Below are positions 27,156 to 41,893 of a stretch of 64,000 bases of DNA, in pieces. The first letter of the stretch is position 1. Each line of letters starts with the position of its first letter. Source of the DNA: Aquanectria penicillioides. Taxonomy: Eukaryota; Ascomycota; Sordariomycetes; Hypocreales; Nectriaceae. Position numbers and translations under genes: made by a program. Location: positions 1,240,001 to 1,304,000 of the forward strand of contig PYIU01000010.1 in assembly GCA_003415625.1 (NCBI GenBank). Reading direction: 5' to 3'. The notes beneath the pieces were generated by a model. That model did not search any database and had not been told where the DNA came from. It saw nothing but the letters and a program-made list of their open reading frames with translations.

Positions 27156-27881
27156 TCAGTGAGTTATGGTGACCGTCTTGTTCAAATACTTTAGCTCACT
27201 CTTCAGAGCGAGGTTCTGAGCAATCCACTTGCCAGCGTCCTCCCGAGAGATAGAGTACCCAATGGCCTTGGATTCGATTCCGGACTTGGGGTCCTCAACC
27301 CCGACACGGATGCTCTTTTCCGTCTCACCATTCGTCAGCCAAGTAGCACGCACAATGGTGAAGCTCTCGCCGCTTGCCACCAGCCTATCCTCCATGGCAC
27401 GCTTGTCCTTGTGAGGGACTTTGAGAAGGACGTTGTAGAATGGGACAATCACAACGGGAGTGTCGCGCCCGAAACGGGACATTCCAGTTGTGCTGCAGAC
27501 CATTATGTGCGGCTTGCCGGCTGTACCCTGTTGGCGGAGAGCATTGATGGCATCGATGATGGCGGCGATTCCCTTCTCACATACCCTAGGATCGTCAAGA
27601 CTCATCTTGGCCGAGTCCCACTTGGCGCCGATGGTGAAGACGACCTCATCGACAAAGTTTCCCTCTGGCGTTCTCAGGCAGCGAGAGACGGCGGTGTTAT
27701 CGTGCGCGTTGCCCTGAATGACCTCGAGGTTTGGAGTGGTCTCTGGGGCGAAGATGGCTTTGAGCTTAGATGGAGTGCGGCAGAGAGCAATGCATCGAGT
27801 GCCTGCAGCAAGGGAGTGTTTAAGGGCGGAGAGACCAACACCGGTGCTTGCACCAAAGAAAACAATAGTCTTTTGAGCCAT
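27156..27881 (-). CDS. NAD(P)-binding atypical SDR / NmrA-like protein
   Basis: This is a 241-aa ORF from ATG 27881-27879 to TGA 27156; longer versions need a non-ATG start. The N-terminus MAQKTIVFFGASTGVGLSAL is a Rossmann strand plus the glycine-rich GxxxGxG-like loop that binds NAD(P). A basic residue pattern after strand 2 (CRTPSKL) suggests NADP preference. The strand before the central helix is DEVVFTIGAKWD, and the strand carrying the usual catalytic region reads PHIMVCSTTGMSRFG. The classical YxxxK is not evident, which fits the atypical SDR/NAD(P)H-binding group (PF13460), many of which are reductases or redox sensors. No signal peptide or membrane segment is seen. It is the last gene before the repeat block. 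Confidence 0.85.
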   Translation of the reverse strand: MAQKTIVFFGASTGVGLSALKHSLAAGTRCIALCRTPSKLKAIFAPETTPNLEVIQGNAHDNTAVSRCLRTPEGNFVDEVVFTIGAKWDSAKMSLDDPRVCEKGIAAIIDAINALRQQGTAGKPHIMVCSTTGMSRFGRDTPVVIVPFYNVLLKVPHKDKRAMEDRLVASGESFTIVRATWLTNGETEKSIRVGVEDPKSGIESKAIGYSISREDAGKWIAQNLALKSELKYLNKTVTITH

Positions 27882-28640
27882 TGTTTGCTTGTATATCGGG
27901 GTCGTGTGAGTCAAAGTAGAAGAAGAAGACGTAGCAGTGGAGGAGCTGGTTGTAAGCGGCGGTTGCTGGTGGATTGTGGGTTATGTTGCGGTGGAGTTGG
28001 TGGCTTTTGAATTATATGTTCAACTTCATTATATCTTGCTCTGCAACGGGGCAACGCATTCATTTTATCCTGAAGCCACCTCGTAGGCAATGTTTCCACA
28101 AGGTTGACGAGAGGTTGACGAGAGGTTGACGAGATGTGAACGAGGCCCGGCTTCAGCCACGCTAACCGGCGCCGTGACGCTGCCATTGACCGTCGCTCAT
28201 TTCTCGGTGCCAAAGTCGGCGTCGAGTTGCCCCGGGGCGCCACATGTCAGCGCCACCGTTGCTGTGAACGCCAGGTGGGTGTCAAGCCACGCTGGCAAGC
28301 TACCACCCACCCGCACCGGGTTGTGCCGTCGCCGCAACTACTAGCCCGTTTTGGCAAATGGCACGTGCAGTTTGTGCGTACCTTATTAGATACCTACTAC
28401 GGATACCGGTAACCTATATCTGTTGAGATGGCATAATGCGTTAATTGCTCTGCACTGTCGGAGCGTTCCACTTTTGCTAGTATTATTGACAGTTGTTGGA
28501 TAGCTCGTATGACCACTTGATGACCTTAACCATGTGTGTATTGTGTGTGTTCAATCTAGCTCCCTCCTTTTAGGTTAGGGGGGTCTATCTTTCCTTTTAT
28601 TCCTAATATAGGCTAGCCGGCCGGAGGCTCGGCGAGCCTT
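27882..28640. other. Gene-side flank of the repeat block
   Basis: No gene. It contains the dehydrogenase promoter, a three-copy 11 bp tandem repeat (28101-28133) and, at 28613-28640, a short GC-rich stretch ending in GCCTT, the target duplication of the adjacent retrotransposon. Confidence 0.55.
28101..28133. repeat. 11 bp tandem repeat, three copies
   Basis: Three perfect head-to-tail copies of AGGTTGACGAG. Confidence 0.9.
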
Positions 28641-28868
28641 TGTTGAACCGAACCAGTCGTGTAATTGTCTGTATTCTCCTTGTCCCTCTTCTTCTTCCTT
28701 TCAGCCTTGCTTTATTGCTCAGGCTCTAAAAGAGGGGTCGGGCTGCGCTAGACCTAATAGAGCTACAGTATATTTACATAACTTTCATCCAATCATTTTA
28801 AGCTTTATTTCTATGATCTAAAGTGCGTACTAATGTTTCCCTATATGCACAATACCTTAGATTTAATA
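28641..28868 (-). repeat. Copia 3' LTR
   Basis: This 228 bp is directly repeated at 41894-42121. It is the less mutated of the two, and GCCTT precedes it. Confidence 0.9.
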
Positions 28869-30417
28869 TACCCCTTTAGATTTGCTAAAGGCAAATCTAT
28901 TATATTTCTTATTTACTATTTATTTATTAATTCTATACTTTATTTATAGCTTTTTATCTTTACTTTATATTTTTATTTTACTTTTATATTTAATGCCTAT
29001 TAATAGTATTATTTATTTAATATTTATTGCTATATATAGGTATTTTTAATTGCTTTATAAATGCTTTTTATTAAGTAAATAAAAATAATAAAATAGATAT
29101 AAATTATAATAAAAAGTATTCTTTAAATTACTTTATTTTAATTTTACTTTTATTTTTATAGAAGAATTCTTACCTATAAATAAAGCAATTTATTTCTTTA
29201 TTTTAAACTTTTTTTTTTTTTTTTAACTTTAATATAAATTTTATATATATATTTTTATAATATTTTTAGTTTTTAACTTATATATATTAATTATAGTTAA
29301 ATTATTTAATAACTCTACCTTTAGACTTATAATTGCTTATAGCTATTTTAAACTACCTTTAAAACATTTAAAACTATAATTAATTAATTCCTTATATTAG
29401 GCTACCCCTAAATATAATAGTATATTAAGAGTATAGCGCTAATACTATAGCCCTTTTAATAGTTATTAATTTAAAAAAATATAGTATTAAAAATAGCTAA
29501 TATAACCCCCTTTCTACTATTAGCTAATATAATAATATACCTAAAATAAATAAAGCAATAAAAGCTAGCAAAAGCCTTATAACTAATAAAGATAAAGAAG
29601 TCTATAAAGCTATTATTAAGATTATTCTATTTTATTTCCTTAAAGTGGTTTAAAAGGTATTTTAAATCTATACTAATATATATAAAATGCACTTTTGCCC
29701 CCCTTTAAGACTAATATAACCCTTAAAGAGAGACTTATTAATAAAATTATTACTACTATAATAATTACTATTACTATAGTGGTAATAGCTACTTTAGCTA
29801 ATTTAGGCCCCTTTTCTTTTTAGCTAATATAATAGTTTTATATATTAGTTCTTTTATATAGCCTTATATCTATAAATACTAAAATTAATAAATGCATAAT
29901 ATATAATTATATTAAGTATAAAGTTACTATTTATACTAAAAATACCCTTAAGGATATTAAAAACTATACTTTAATAGAAATTATATAAATAATAAATTAA
30001 GCTTATAGTAACTTTTATATAGTTATAGTATATTGCCTTTTTAATAGAAATATAATTTTTATTTTTTTTACTTTAAAATAGATTAAAGCCTTTTATAAAA
30101 AAGAATAAATAGCTATTACATTTAGGAATAATACCCTTTTAGCTTTTTTAATCTTTACTATTTTAATAAAGGGAATTTAAATTAAATCTATTTTTAATAA
30201 TATAAATAAATTTATTAAAACTATTAATAATATTAATACCTTAAGAGTTAATAAAGTAAAGTTTATTTAGGCCTAAAATAGTATTATAATAAAAATAAAT
30301 TTAATTCTTTATATTTTATTAATTAAAGAAGCTAATAGCCTATATAATAATAGGCTATTTTTTAATATTAAACTTTATAATTATAAATCCTTTAATAAAG
30401 GACTAAAATCTATTTAA

Positions 30418-30459
30418 TGCTTTTAATACTATAAGTATAGCTATATTATAAGAAACTAT
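30418..30459 (+). pseudogene. LINE ORF1 zinc-knuckle relic (copy A)
   Basis: Fourteen codons keep the spacing C-x2-C-x4-H-x4-C, with several Cys and His codons now reading Tyr (TGC to TAC, CAT to TAT). Copy D at 58051-58092 retains intact Cys codons at positions 1, 4 and 14, which confirms the reading. Confidence 0.75.
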
Positions 30460-31219
30460 TAATTGATTTTAATTTATAGCTAATATAATAGCTTAATATA
30501 TAATAATTGCTTTATTAAAAAAGAAGAAATCCTTTATTGCTATACTCTATACTATAAAGACTATTTAGCTTAAAGCTATATTTATTTTATAGTAAAAAAG
30601 CATTAAATCTATATAAAAGAAGAATACTATAAATAATTAATAAAATATAAAAAATGCACTTTAATATAGTAAAATGTCCTTTATATATAATAGAATAGCT
30701 TTTTTAAGAACCCCCTTTTTATAGCTTCTCTTCTTACTAAAAGAGTTAGCTAACCTTTAAGCTTTATAAATAAATAATACTATATTTTATTTAATACTTC
30801 TCTTTCCTTTAGTGCTTATACTTTATTGCTATTATTTATTAAATTAATCCCTTTATTTATATTTAATTAATATAGATTTTATTTTAAAATATATACTATT
30901 GCCTTAAGTTAATTTATTAGGTGCTATATACCTATAATAAATATAATGCAATTATACTTTTAGAATTAGCTAGAAATTAAGGGATTAATGCCTTAATAAA
31001 CCTTAAAAGATTAAACTATATTATAATCTATTATTTAAGCTATATAGCTCTTTATATATATAAATAATATAGATTAAAAACTTAAATTTATTAGGCTAAG
31101 AAAGATTAAGCTAGTATTAATTTTAATTATTGCTATATAAAAATAATTATAGTATATAACTTTTTAAAAGGTAAGGGAAATTTAAAAGCAATATATACTT
31201 TAGCTAGCCTTATTTTAGC

Positions 31220-31520
31220 CCCTTAAATAATTATAATTAAAGACTTTAATCTATACTATTTAATTTAAGACTGCTATAGTAAAATTACTTTATATAGCTT
31301 AACCTTTTTAATAGAAATATAATAGCTAAATATAGCCCTAATAACCCTTAATAAAATAGTAATTTAAAAAATAAGCAATACTAAAAATAGTACTTTTAAT
31401 TTAGTTTAGGCCTTAAAAAATAGCTATATTATTTATTTAGGCCTTAATTATAATTTAAATAGCTTTAATTATATTTTATAGTAAATATATATTAAGCCCT
31501 TTATAAATATATTGCCTTCT
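31220..31520 (+). pseudogene. LINE endonuclease (APE-like) relic, copy A
   Basis: Codons at 31239-31250 read as a RIPed GDFN motif, followed by the family pattern of His, Trp/Asp and a later Ser-Thr-Leu-Asp-Leu block (about 31400). The equivalent motifs are at 47703-47714 (copy B) and 58872-58883 (copy D). The match is to the endonuclease domain of fungal LINEs (PF14529 type). Confidence 0.7.
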
Positions 31521-32639
31521 CTTTTATTAAACCCTTAGCCTATAGCATTTAATTAATATATAATAAATTTTAAAAAGGCTAAACTTAAAGTATAAATTAC
31601 TTTTTGCTAGACTTTTAGTAAAATAACCTTTATATAATAGTTAAAATAGGCAATTAAATAGCTAATTTAAGGACTATATTAAATTGCTTAATATATTACT
31701 TTAATATAAAGGCAATTTAAGCTTAATTGCAATAATTAATAGAACTAGCCTATTATAAAGGCTATTTATTAATTTAAATAAGTATAAAAATATATATAAT
31801 ATAATAGTATAGTAGTTAATTAATTAAAACTATAAAAAGTAAATAATAAATAAAAGGCTTATATAGCTAGGGCTAGGTAAGTGACTTAATGCAATACTCT
31901 ATTTAAAGCTAAAATAAAGAAAAATATAAATAGCTAAAAGAAACTTTAAAACTTAAAAAAATAGATATAATTTTAAAGCAATATTACCTTAGCCCTATTA
32001 TAGCTCTCTTCTTTTAATTGCTTTAAGTAAGATTCTTTAGCTATAAGCTATATTAAAAAGGCAACTATATTAATAAAATGCTTTTTCTTTAAATTTTAAG
32101 CAAATAATTAAAATATTAAACCTATTATAATAGACTTTATAATATAACCTATAGGTATAAACTAAATGCTATAAAATGCTAAGGACTTAATATAGAATTG
32201 CATTAAACTTTATAAATTAATATACTTACTCTTTAAAATTTAATTATAGAAAGCTTTTAATAGTAATAGATTTTCTATTAGCTTCCTTAAAGCATATAAT
32301 AAGCCCTTTTTAAAAGCCCTTATTACTATTACTAATATAAGCATTACATTTAGGCACTTTTTGCATTGCTTTTACTATATAATTGCTATTATTATTTTTA
32401 AATTAAATAAAATAATAGCCTAAAAATATATAGTATTTAAATAAAAATCTATCTCTCTTTTTAATATTATTAATAAAGTAATAAAGTTAATAATAGCTTA
32501 ATAAATAGCAATAATAGCTAAAAACTTAAATATACTCTTTAATAATTAAATAAAGAATAGGCCTTAAAGGTCTATTAAGCTTACTTTTATAGTTATAGTA
32601 AAAGTAATGCATATAGTATAGGCCTATAGTAAAATAGTA

Positions 32640-33060
32640 TTGCTTCTTTAATTAGACTTTATTATAGCCTTTAATTTAATTAATTATAAAAGGCTTATTG
32701 CTACTTTTTATAATTAAGGCTATTTATAATAATTATTAATTTAGCTTTTTAGCTATTTATTTAAGTATTTAATATACCTTTAGTTTAATAATAAATCCTT
32801 TAAACCTTATAGTATTAAAGCTAAAGTTCTATAGGAATTGCTACTTTTTTCTATTCTTTTTATTTTATTTATATTAAGGCTTTATATAGCATTTAATAAA
32901 GTCCTTAAAATTATAGTAATTAAATTTACTAATAATATAAATATATTTATATTTAAAAGAGATATAATAAAGACTTAAGCTTAACTTAAAACTATATAGA
33001 TAGTATATATATTTTAGGCCTTTATTAATAGTATAACCTTTAAACTTATTAAAGCTTAGC
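32640..33060 (+). pseudogene. LINE reverse-transcriptase relic, copy A
   Basis: A GVPQGSPLSPIL-type block is recognisable at about 32820-32860 after allowing RIP changes. The catalytic F-A-D-D box is at 32925-32936, where both Asp codons now read Asn. Equivalent sites are 49388-49399 (B), 60558-60569 (D) and 56313-56324 on the minus strand (C). Confidence 0.75.
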
Positions 33061-35292
33061 TTCTTTATTTCTCTTACTAATATTAAGGGCATTAAGTCTA
33101 ACTAACCCTTATTTATAATATAATCTAACTATAGGAATTATACTATTTCCTTAAATTATAGCTATATAGAAAACTGCTTTAAGGCCTATATATCTTTAAG
33201 CTTAAGGGAAAACTTAAGTGCTAAAGGCAGGCCTTTATTGCCCTTACAGTAAGTATATAAAGAGTAAACCTTAAGGCTATCTATATAATATATATATATA
33301 TAATTAAATCTATAATTACTTATAATATTAGTATATACTATTCTTTAATAAAAAGGGATAGTAATCTAAAAGGGATTACTAAAGCTCTATTAATTAAATA
33401 GACTTAAGCTCTTTATACTATTAAAAAAGGCTATAAAGCTACTTTAATTAAACTGCTAAAAAGTAAGCTTAAAATCCCTTTATTAAATATATACCTTAAT
33501 AAATAATTTACTTAATTTTAAGGCTAGCTTTAAACCTAAAGCACTAAAAGACTTATTCTTTTTATAATTGCATTAATAATGCATTAAATCTATTATTATT
33601 ATTGCAATAGCCTTTAGTATAAATTAATATAGAAATATAAAAAGTAGCTTATTAATTAGCTTTTTAATAAAGAATATAAAAAAGACTAAAAGTTAATTAA
33701 AAATTAAGTATTAGCTAATTAAAGGCATTAATAGAAATAAGCTAAATATAAGTTTTATAAATAGTATACTAATAATAAAATAAAGGCAATTAAAATCTTT
33801 TTACTTTATATAAAGAAGAAGACTATTTGCTTATATAAAGGACTTAAAAAGTATAAAAGCTTTTTATTTACTTAAATATAAATAGAATATATTAAACTTT
33901 AAGGTTTCCTTTTTTAAAAAAAGATCTTTAAAATAAGTATGCCTTAATGCTAATATAAAGATACTATTAAAATAGTTAGCTATATTATATTATATTACTT
34001 GCTTTACTTAAGCTAAAGGGAAACTCTATTTAATTTATTTTATAATTTCCTTAAGCTTAAATAGTATCTATTTAAAGCCTAAATTGTATACTACTTTATT
34101 AAATAGCTAGCCTATTTATATATTATACTATACTATAAGCTAGCTATTAAGCTATATTTAATTTAGGATATGCCTACTTTTATACTGCCCTTACCTTTTA
34201 GTAACTTTTTTACTTAAGCGCTTTAACCTCTCTATTAAAAAGGAAATTAATGCACTTAAAAAAACCCTCTTTAAAAGGGGGAAAAAACTAGCCTATTATA
34301 TAAATAATATACTAAAGCCTGCCCCCTTTAATAGTTAGGTCTTTACTTTAGCTCTATTTAAACCCTACCTTTATTTACTATTATATTTAATCTATACTTA
34401 TTTACTTTAGTAATACTATTTACTTTAAGTTTATATTCTTTTTAAAAGATATAAGATTTATTTTATTTTTTTATTATTTTTCTTTTTATTTTTTTATTCT
34501 TAAGCCCTTTTTACTTTAATCTTCCTTTAGCTTTATTTAAGCTTAAGCTATTACTTAAAAAGTTATATTAAACTTTAGTCTTTACTATTAATATTAGCTA
34601 ATATAAATCTATATTAAAATTAATATTACTTATTGCTACTATTGCTTTTAGGCACTATTTATCCTTAAGTAGCTTTAGCCCCTTTAACTAAAAAAGGCAG
34701 TATAGCTATTAAGCTCTTAAAAGCTATAGCTATATAGTTAACTCTATTAATTAGCTTATAGAGCTAATTAATATTAAGACCTATAATTAGAACTATAGAT
34801 ATAGCTTAAAAGTGCACTTAAATTGCCTTTTTTTTAGCCTAAATAGCCTTAGCCTTTAATTGCTAAAGCTTTTTCTTCTATAATCTATATTAGTATTATA
34901 CCTATAATAGAACTAAATTAAGCTATACTTATTATAGCTATCCCCTTTTATAAAGCTATTACTAATATATAGGCATTAGCCTTTATTAAATATAGCAATA
35001 GCTTATATAGCTTATATATATAGGCATAAGCTATATAGCTGCTAGCTTTAATATCTATTAATAGTTAGTTTTTTATAGCTATAAAGAATAAAAACTATAT
35101 ATTAGCCTAGTTTTAGTATAGATTATTCTTTTTATTTTTTGCTATTTGCATAATGCATATAGAATAGAGTAGATTCTATACTGCCCTTAAGGTTAGTATA
35201 GCACTCTTTACCTTAATGCAGCTAGCTTAGTGTTTTAGTATTTATTAATATTAGTAAAAATGCTATTTATAGCTATATTAAATATATATTGC

Positions 35293-35455
<163 letters not shown>

Positions 35456-36022
35456 ATTATTATTTTTAGCTATATATAATTAATATAAAGTAGTAATAGA
35501 AATAGCAATTAGCATTTATATAAATTAGGTATTTTATATAAATAATGTATTAGTAAAGTGTATACTTAAAGGTAATAGAAAGCTTTTATAGAGGTATATA
35601 AGAAAGGAAGAAAAGAAAAGGAATTAAATATACCTATAAAGATTAAAAAATAATAATAATAGTATTTAAATAGCTAGTAGCTAGCTAGCCGCTAGCTAAT
35701 AATGCTAGAATAGTGCCTTACTTCCTATAATAGGCTTATAGTATAGGCAATTTAGGCCTATTATAGGCTTTACTTTTACTTTACTTATTAACCCTATAAT
35801 TAAGTAAATAGAATATTTTAGTAATAGTATTAAATTAACTTTTAATTTAATGCTCTTTTATAGGGGACTTATATTAAGTTTAATATTGTATTAAATAAAG
35901 GTTTTTATTTTATTAATATAGTTTTTTTCTTTATTTATATTATATAGAAGTACTATTTACTTTATAGGTCTATAGAATATTAATAAATAAATAAATAAAT
36001 AAATAAATATTAATTATAATTA

Positions 36023-39000
36023 TTTTAGTAAATATATATATATATATACTATATTATAAATTAATTTTATAGTTTAAAATTAAATTTTATAATTTAAAAT
36101 TAAATTTTATAGTTTATTTTTAGATTTTATAGCTCTTTTTTTATTAACTATTTATAATAGTAATAATTTATTTAATAAGCTATTTCCCTCTTTTATTAAC
36201 TCTTTATTGCCCTTACTATAAGTTATTTTATAGCTTAAAATTAAATTATATATTACTAACTTTATTTTAGTAATATAAATTAATAGTAAAGTTATATATA
36301 GGCCTAAACTATTTATATAGCTTAAGTAAAAGAACTTTTTACTATAATTAAGTATATTATTAAACTATAAGTATTTTTAAATTAATTTTTAAGCTTTATT
36401 TAATAGTTTTGCTTTATATAATGCCTTTTAATAGTAGCTAATGCCCTATCTTATCTATCTATTATTAGCCCTTATAGGCTAAAGTAATAATAAGTACTAA
36501 AAGCATTTTAATAGCTTTAAGTTGCATTATAAGTGCTATAACTTTAATAGTAGCTACTGCTTTATATAAATATATTTATTTTATTGTTTTATACTTTATT
36601 TTACTATTTTGCAGTTTATTTTGCTAATTTAAGTTATAAAATAGCTCTTTTATTGCTCTTTTTATAGCATTATTTTTCTTAAATTATATTTAAGGCAATA
36701 ATATTAAAAAAAAAAAAGTTTAATTTAATACTTTATTTTTATATTTTAAATTATAAAATTAATTTTTATATTATAAAAGAAAAATAAATAATATATTGCT
36801 ATTAAAGTTATATTAAATAAGTATATTATAGATACCTTTCTATTTACTAAAGATTTTTATTTTTAGTAAATAAAATAATTAAAATTATTTTAAAGTTTAT
36901 TTTACTATTTTATAGCTTATTTTATTATTTTACCTTTTAGCTAATAGCTATTATAGTAGTATTAAATTAATAAATTTTATTATATTAATACTTTATTTCT
37001 TTATTATTTTTATAATATTAAATATTAAAGCTATAAGTCTTTTAGTATTTTTTTAATTATATATTTTTATAAATCTTAATTTTATTATATTTAAATGCAT
37101 TTTATTAAATCTATAAATTTAAGTTAATTTTAGCTCTTAAGAAATAATTTACCTTATAGTAGTTTTATTAAACTATTAGCTATTAATTTTATACTTTATT
37201 TATATAAAATAGAGATTGTTTTTACTATTATAAATTGCTTTAGCTAATAATTATATATATTAATATATTTAAGCTTAATCTTTAATTTTTTAAAAGGATT
37301 TTAAATAAATTTAATTATTTATTAATTATTATAAATAAGTTTTAAAATAGAATTCTAAAGCTTAACTTTAAGTTCTATAAGTAGTCTCTATTAATAGAGT
37401 CCTTCCTTTATAACTTAAAAGAGAGCAAGTAATTCTGCCTTTATAGTTAATATTATAATTATATTTTATTTATTTATATATTATTTAATTAATCTATTAA
37501 AAAGTTTTATTATATATATTTATAAACTTTTTTAATTTAATATATTATTAGTAAAAAATATATTATTATATATTAAAAAGTTATTTTTACCTTTTAGCTA
37601 TAAAGCAAGAAAATAAATTATATAAAGATAATATAATATTTAATTTATTGCCTTTATATATAATTGCTTTAGATTTATTATAAATCTTATAAAATATAAT
37701 ATAGTAAATATAATATTTAATTAAATAATAATTACTATATAAAGGATTAAGCTAATTACTTATTTATATTAATTTATTATACTTTATTTAGCAATTTACT
37801 TATTTAAAAAAAGTTTTATTTTCTTTATTAAAGTTGCATTTTCTTTATTTAAAGTATATAATTTATAAATCTTCTTTAAATATAAGTTTTAAGTTATTTA
37901 AATTAATTTTTAATTTTATTTTTAAATAATTTCTATTTTAAGGAATTACTATAGCTTGCCTTTATTAATTAATTTATATTTTAACTTTAGATCTATAATT
38001 GCTTTATTTATAATTAATTTATATCTTTTAGTATATATTATTATAATATTATTTATATAAAAGAAAATAAGAACTTTATTTCTATTATAATAGTATAGTT
38101 TATAAAGAATTAATTTAAAACTAATATTTTATAATATTATTTTAAGCTTTATTTACTATAAAAAAGTATAATTTTTAGTCTATAAAGTGCTTTTTTAAGT
38201 AATAATACTTAGCCTTTATTTTTATTCTCTTTATATTTTAGTAAAGGTCTTATAAATATATCTATTAGTAGTTTTATATTTATAAATGTATTTACTGCAT
38301 TAAATTATAGCATTTTAAGATTAAACCTTATTATAATTATAAGTAAGGTTTTAAATAATTTTCCTATTAATATAGCAATATATATTTCTTTAGAACTTGC
38401 CTTTTACTATTAATTTCCTTAAATAATAAATCTAGCTTTATATTTCTATAAGTATTTATATTTATTAAACTTATATATATATACTTATATATAGTTAATA
38501 AATTATAAATTATAAAATTTAATTTTGCTTTTTAGTATTTTAATTTAAGACTTTATTTATTAATAACTCTTTAAGTATATTTTCTTTACTTTTAGGAATA
38601 TAGCCTTAAATTTATATCTAAAAACATTTCTATAAGAACTTAATACTTAAGGTAGGTTCTTTTAATAAAGTTCTTATTTCTTTTAAATAAAGTCTATTTT
38701 ATCCTTTTATAGCTTATATTTTAGTTTATACTTTTTATATTTAATTCTAATATATATTGCCTTAATTATAATAGTATTTTTATATTTTTTAAATAATATA
38801 GCTTTTATTTCTATAAAAAAGGCTTAATTAAGCTTAATCTATTTTCTTTATAAGCTAATATTTAGTATTAAGGGTATTAGGTGTTTTCTTTTTTACTTTA
38901 TTGCTAAAGCTAAAAAGGCAAAAGCTAGACTTTTTAATAGAGTTAAAAAGGGTTTAAACTATAATTAAGTATATTTTTTATTTTTAATCTATAGTTTATT

Positions 39001-41893
39001 TATATCTTTCTCCTTTTTAGTTTTTAAGTCTTTAATTATATTTTAAAGGCTTATTTTAGTAGTTTAAAGCTTATCTTATAGTTAATTAGTATTATTTATT
39101 TAATTAATTTACTTAATATTAAGAAGAGCTTTTATTTATATTTATATTTCTTTAAGGGTCTTTTTACCTATAGTTTTTTTTATTTTAGTATTGCTTATTA
39201 AAAAAAGGTTTTCTTTATTAAAAATAATATTTTAAGTTATATATATTTAATTAATAATTAAATTCTAAATGTAAAAAAGGTTTTAGGAATTATATTTTAT
39301 AAAATAATTTATTTATACCTTTAGGCTTATTTTAAATATAAATTAATTCTTCTTTAATTAAGTATCTTTAGTTATTATAAATAATTTACAATTAATTATC
39401 TTAAGGTAAGTAATTTATAGCTTGCAATCCTTATTTAAGCTTTAAATTAATAAAAAGAAGCTTTTATATAATATTTTTTACTTAAGTCTTTATTTTAGAG
39501 TTTAGTTTAATAAATATATTACTATTTTTACTATTTTTAGCTATAGTTTAGCTAGTAGATTACTTTTAATTATAAGAACTTTTATTTTCTTTTTTACTAT
39601 TCCCTTAAAATATTCTTTTAATCTATTTTATTACTATATTTAAAAGGCACTTTCTTTTATTATTATTTCTCTTTAATTTAGCTATATATAAACTAAATTG
39701 CTCTTTTAAAGCTTATTATCTATTTCTATTACTTAAAGTTTAATTTTATATTTTATTTTTAATATTTAAATAAAGTTTTATAGTATTAATAATAATTATT
39801 TTTCTCTTTAATTTTTAAAGTAATAGTTTTAATATATTCTTAATATATAGTCTATTATAATAGTGCATAAAGAAAGGTTTATTATATTAGATTAAAAGTT
39901 ATAAAAGTCTAAAGAAACTTGCTCTTTAAGAATTAAGCTTTATATTTATAGTTTATAATGCTCTTAATATTTTATTTTGCTTAATCTATAAGTATTATAT
40001 TTAACTATTATTAGGCCTTTAATCTTTATATTAATAGTATAATTAATTAAGTATTCTAAAGCTTTAGGTTCTAAATAATTTAATTAATAGTACTATTTTA
40101 TAGCTTTTACTTATTATAGATATTTTAGTATCTATAAGTTATAATAAAGTTTATTTATTATAAATAAGCTTTATTTTTAAATAATAGGCTTATAATTTAA
40201 AGTATATTAATTATAGGTAATCTTTAATTTATATAAAGCTTGCCTACTTTTATATTTTAGAATATTATTTTTATTTCTTTAATTCTATTAATAACTATAT
40301 TAATAAAGTCTTTTTAATAAAACTAGATTTATTTTAATTTATAGGCAATAAGCAATATGCCTTAAAATAAGGAAATAAGCTTTACTTTATAGGTTTTAAA
40401 CTTTAATTTCTATATTTCTATATCTTAAGATAAAAAGGTTTTTTAATTTAATAAAAATAACTTTATTAAATAAAGTTAATTTAAGATTTTTAAATTTCTT
40501 TTTATTATTAAAAATATATAGTATTATCCTTAAGTTAGATATAATTAAGATTTATAATAGGTATTTACTATATAAAATAAAGAAAATAGCTATAGAATTT
40601 AAGATTAAGATTTATAATATTAATTATTAATTTAAATCTTTAATTAATTATATAATTTACTTTTTAAGCTTTTTATATAGTTTTTAGACTTTAATTTAAT
40701 CTTTTAATTATATTTTCTATTTTTTATTTATTTACTTTTGCCTTTTTATTTACTTAAGTATATTTTTAAGAAATGCAATTTAATACTTTTAGGTATTTAT
40801 ATTAAAGTATAATTTTCTATATAAAGTATAGTAATTATCTTTCTTTAGAGTTTATTTTTATTTCTTTAATTTAAGTTATTTAAATTATAAGCTCTTTAAA
40901 TAAAAATGCTTTTCTAAAGGTAGTTTTAAGCCTTAAAATATTAGTCTAAAGTTCCCTTTTTATACTAAAGCTTTATATTGCTTTCCTTTAGTTTTCTTTC
41001 TTTTTTTAATTTTATATTTAAAACTTAAAGTAAAAGTAGCTAGTATATAAATACTTTTTTTAATAGCATCTTTATATTATACTTTAGTAATTTAAAGAAA
41101 TATTTAAAAGTAACTTTTAAGGTATTATTTTAAGTCTATAAACTATATATTTAAGTATAAGGCTTTAGTAATATTCCTTATAGTTATAATCTTTATAGAC
41201 TATTTTTAATTAATAATTTAGTTTTACTAAATAATTTTAGGGTTTAAAGTCTATTTTAGCACTTTAAAATAGCATTTTTAAGCTTATTTTCCTTTTAATA
41301 TATTATTAATTCTATATATAGCTTTAAAATTATAATAGAATTTTATAATATTATTATTATTATTACCTTTATTTATTATAGATAAATATATTTAAATATA
41401 ATAAAGGCTTATTTTCTTTATTATTTAATTAAAAATATTATAGATTTTATTTACTTTAATTTTATATTTTTCTTAATTATAGCAAAATATTATAAACTTA
41501 TATTTTAATAGTTTTTAATCTTTAGGAAGTAACTCTATTATTATAGTTACTTATTATTTTAATTAAATAAGCTTTATTGCTAAGCTTTTAGCTTTAGTTC
41601 TTTCTTTTATATAATATTTTATAGAAATAGGCATTATAGGCTTAAAAATTTAAGTAATCTTAAATTAAAAAGGGTCCTTAAGGATTTTAAGCTTTTTAAC
41701 TTATTTTATTATAATTTTTACTTTATAGCTTTATTTAAAGGTCTTTTAATTGTTTAAATTATTAAAGATATAGGTCTTTAAAGTTATTTTATATATTTAG
41801 TTTAAAATTAAAATATAAAGTTTATTTCTTGCTTTTAAAGCTTAATTAAATAGTTTTAGCTATACTAATAAATATAGCTTTAAGACTCTTAAT
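36023..41893 (-). pseudogene. RIPed gag-pol region of the copia element
   Basis: This is the internal region of the minus-strand copia. The clearest remnants are the K-A-L-Y-G-L-K-like block at 38193-38173 and the catalytic F-Y-V-D-D-like box around 38059-38048, separated by the expected distance, with both Asp codons read as Asn. The two lie in different frames, so small indels exist besides RIP. Gag, protease, integrase and RNase H should lie on either side but I could not define their limits. Confidence 0.7.

Noticed and set aside
32874..33092. A 72-codon minus-strand ORF conserved in three LINE copies (also 49337-49555 and 60507-60725)
   Set aside because: It is antisense to the reverse-transcriptase FADD region. 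It recurs because the copies are homologous, not because it is a gene.
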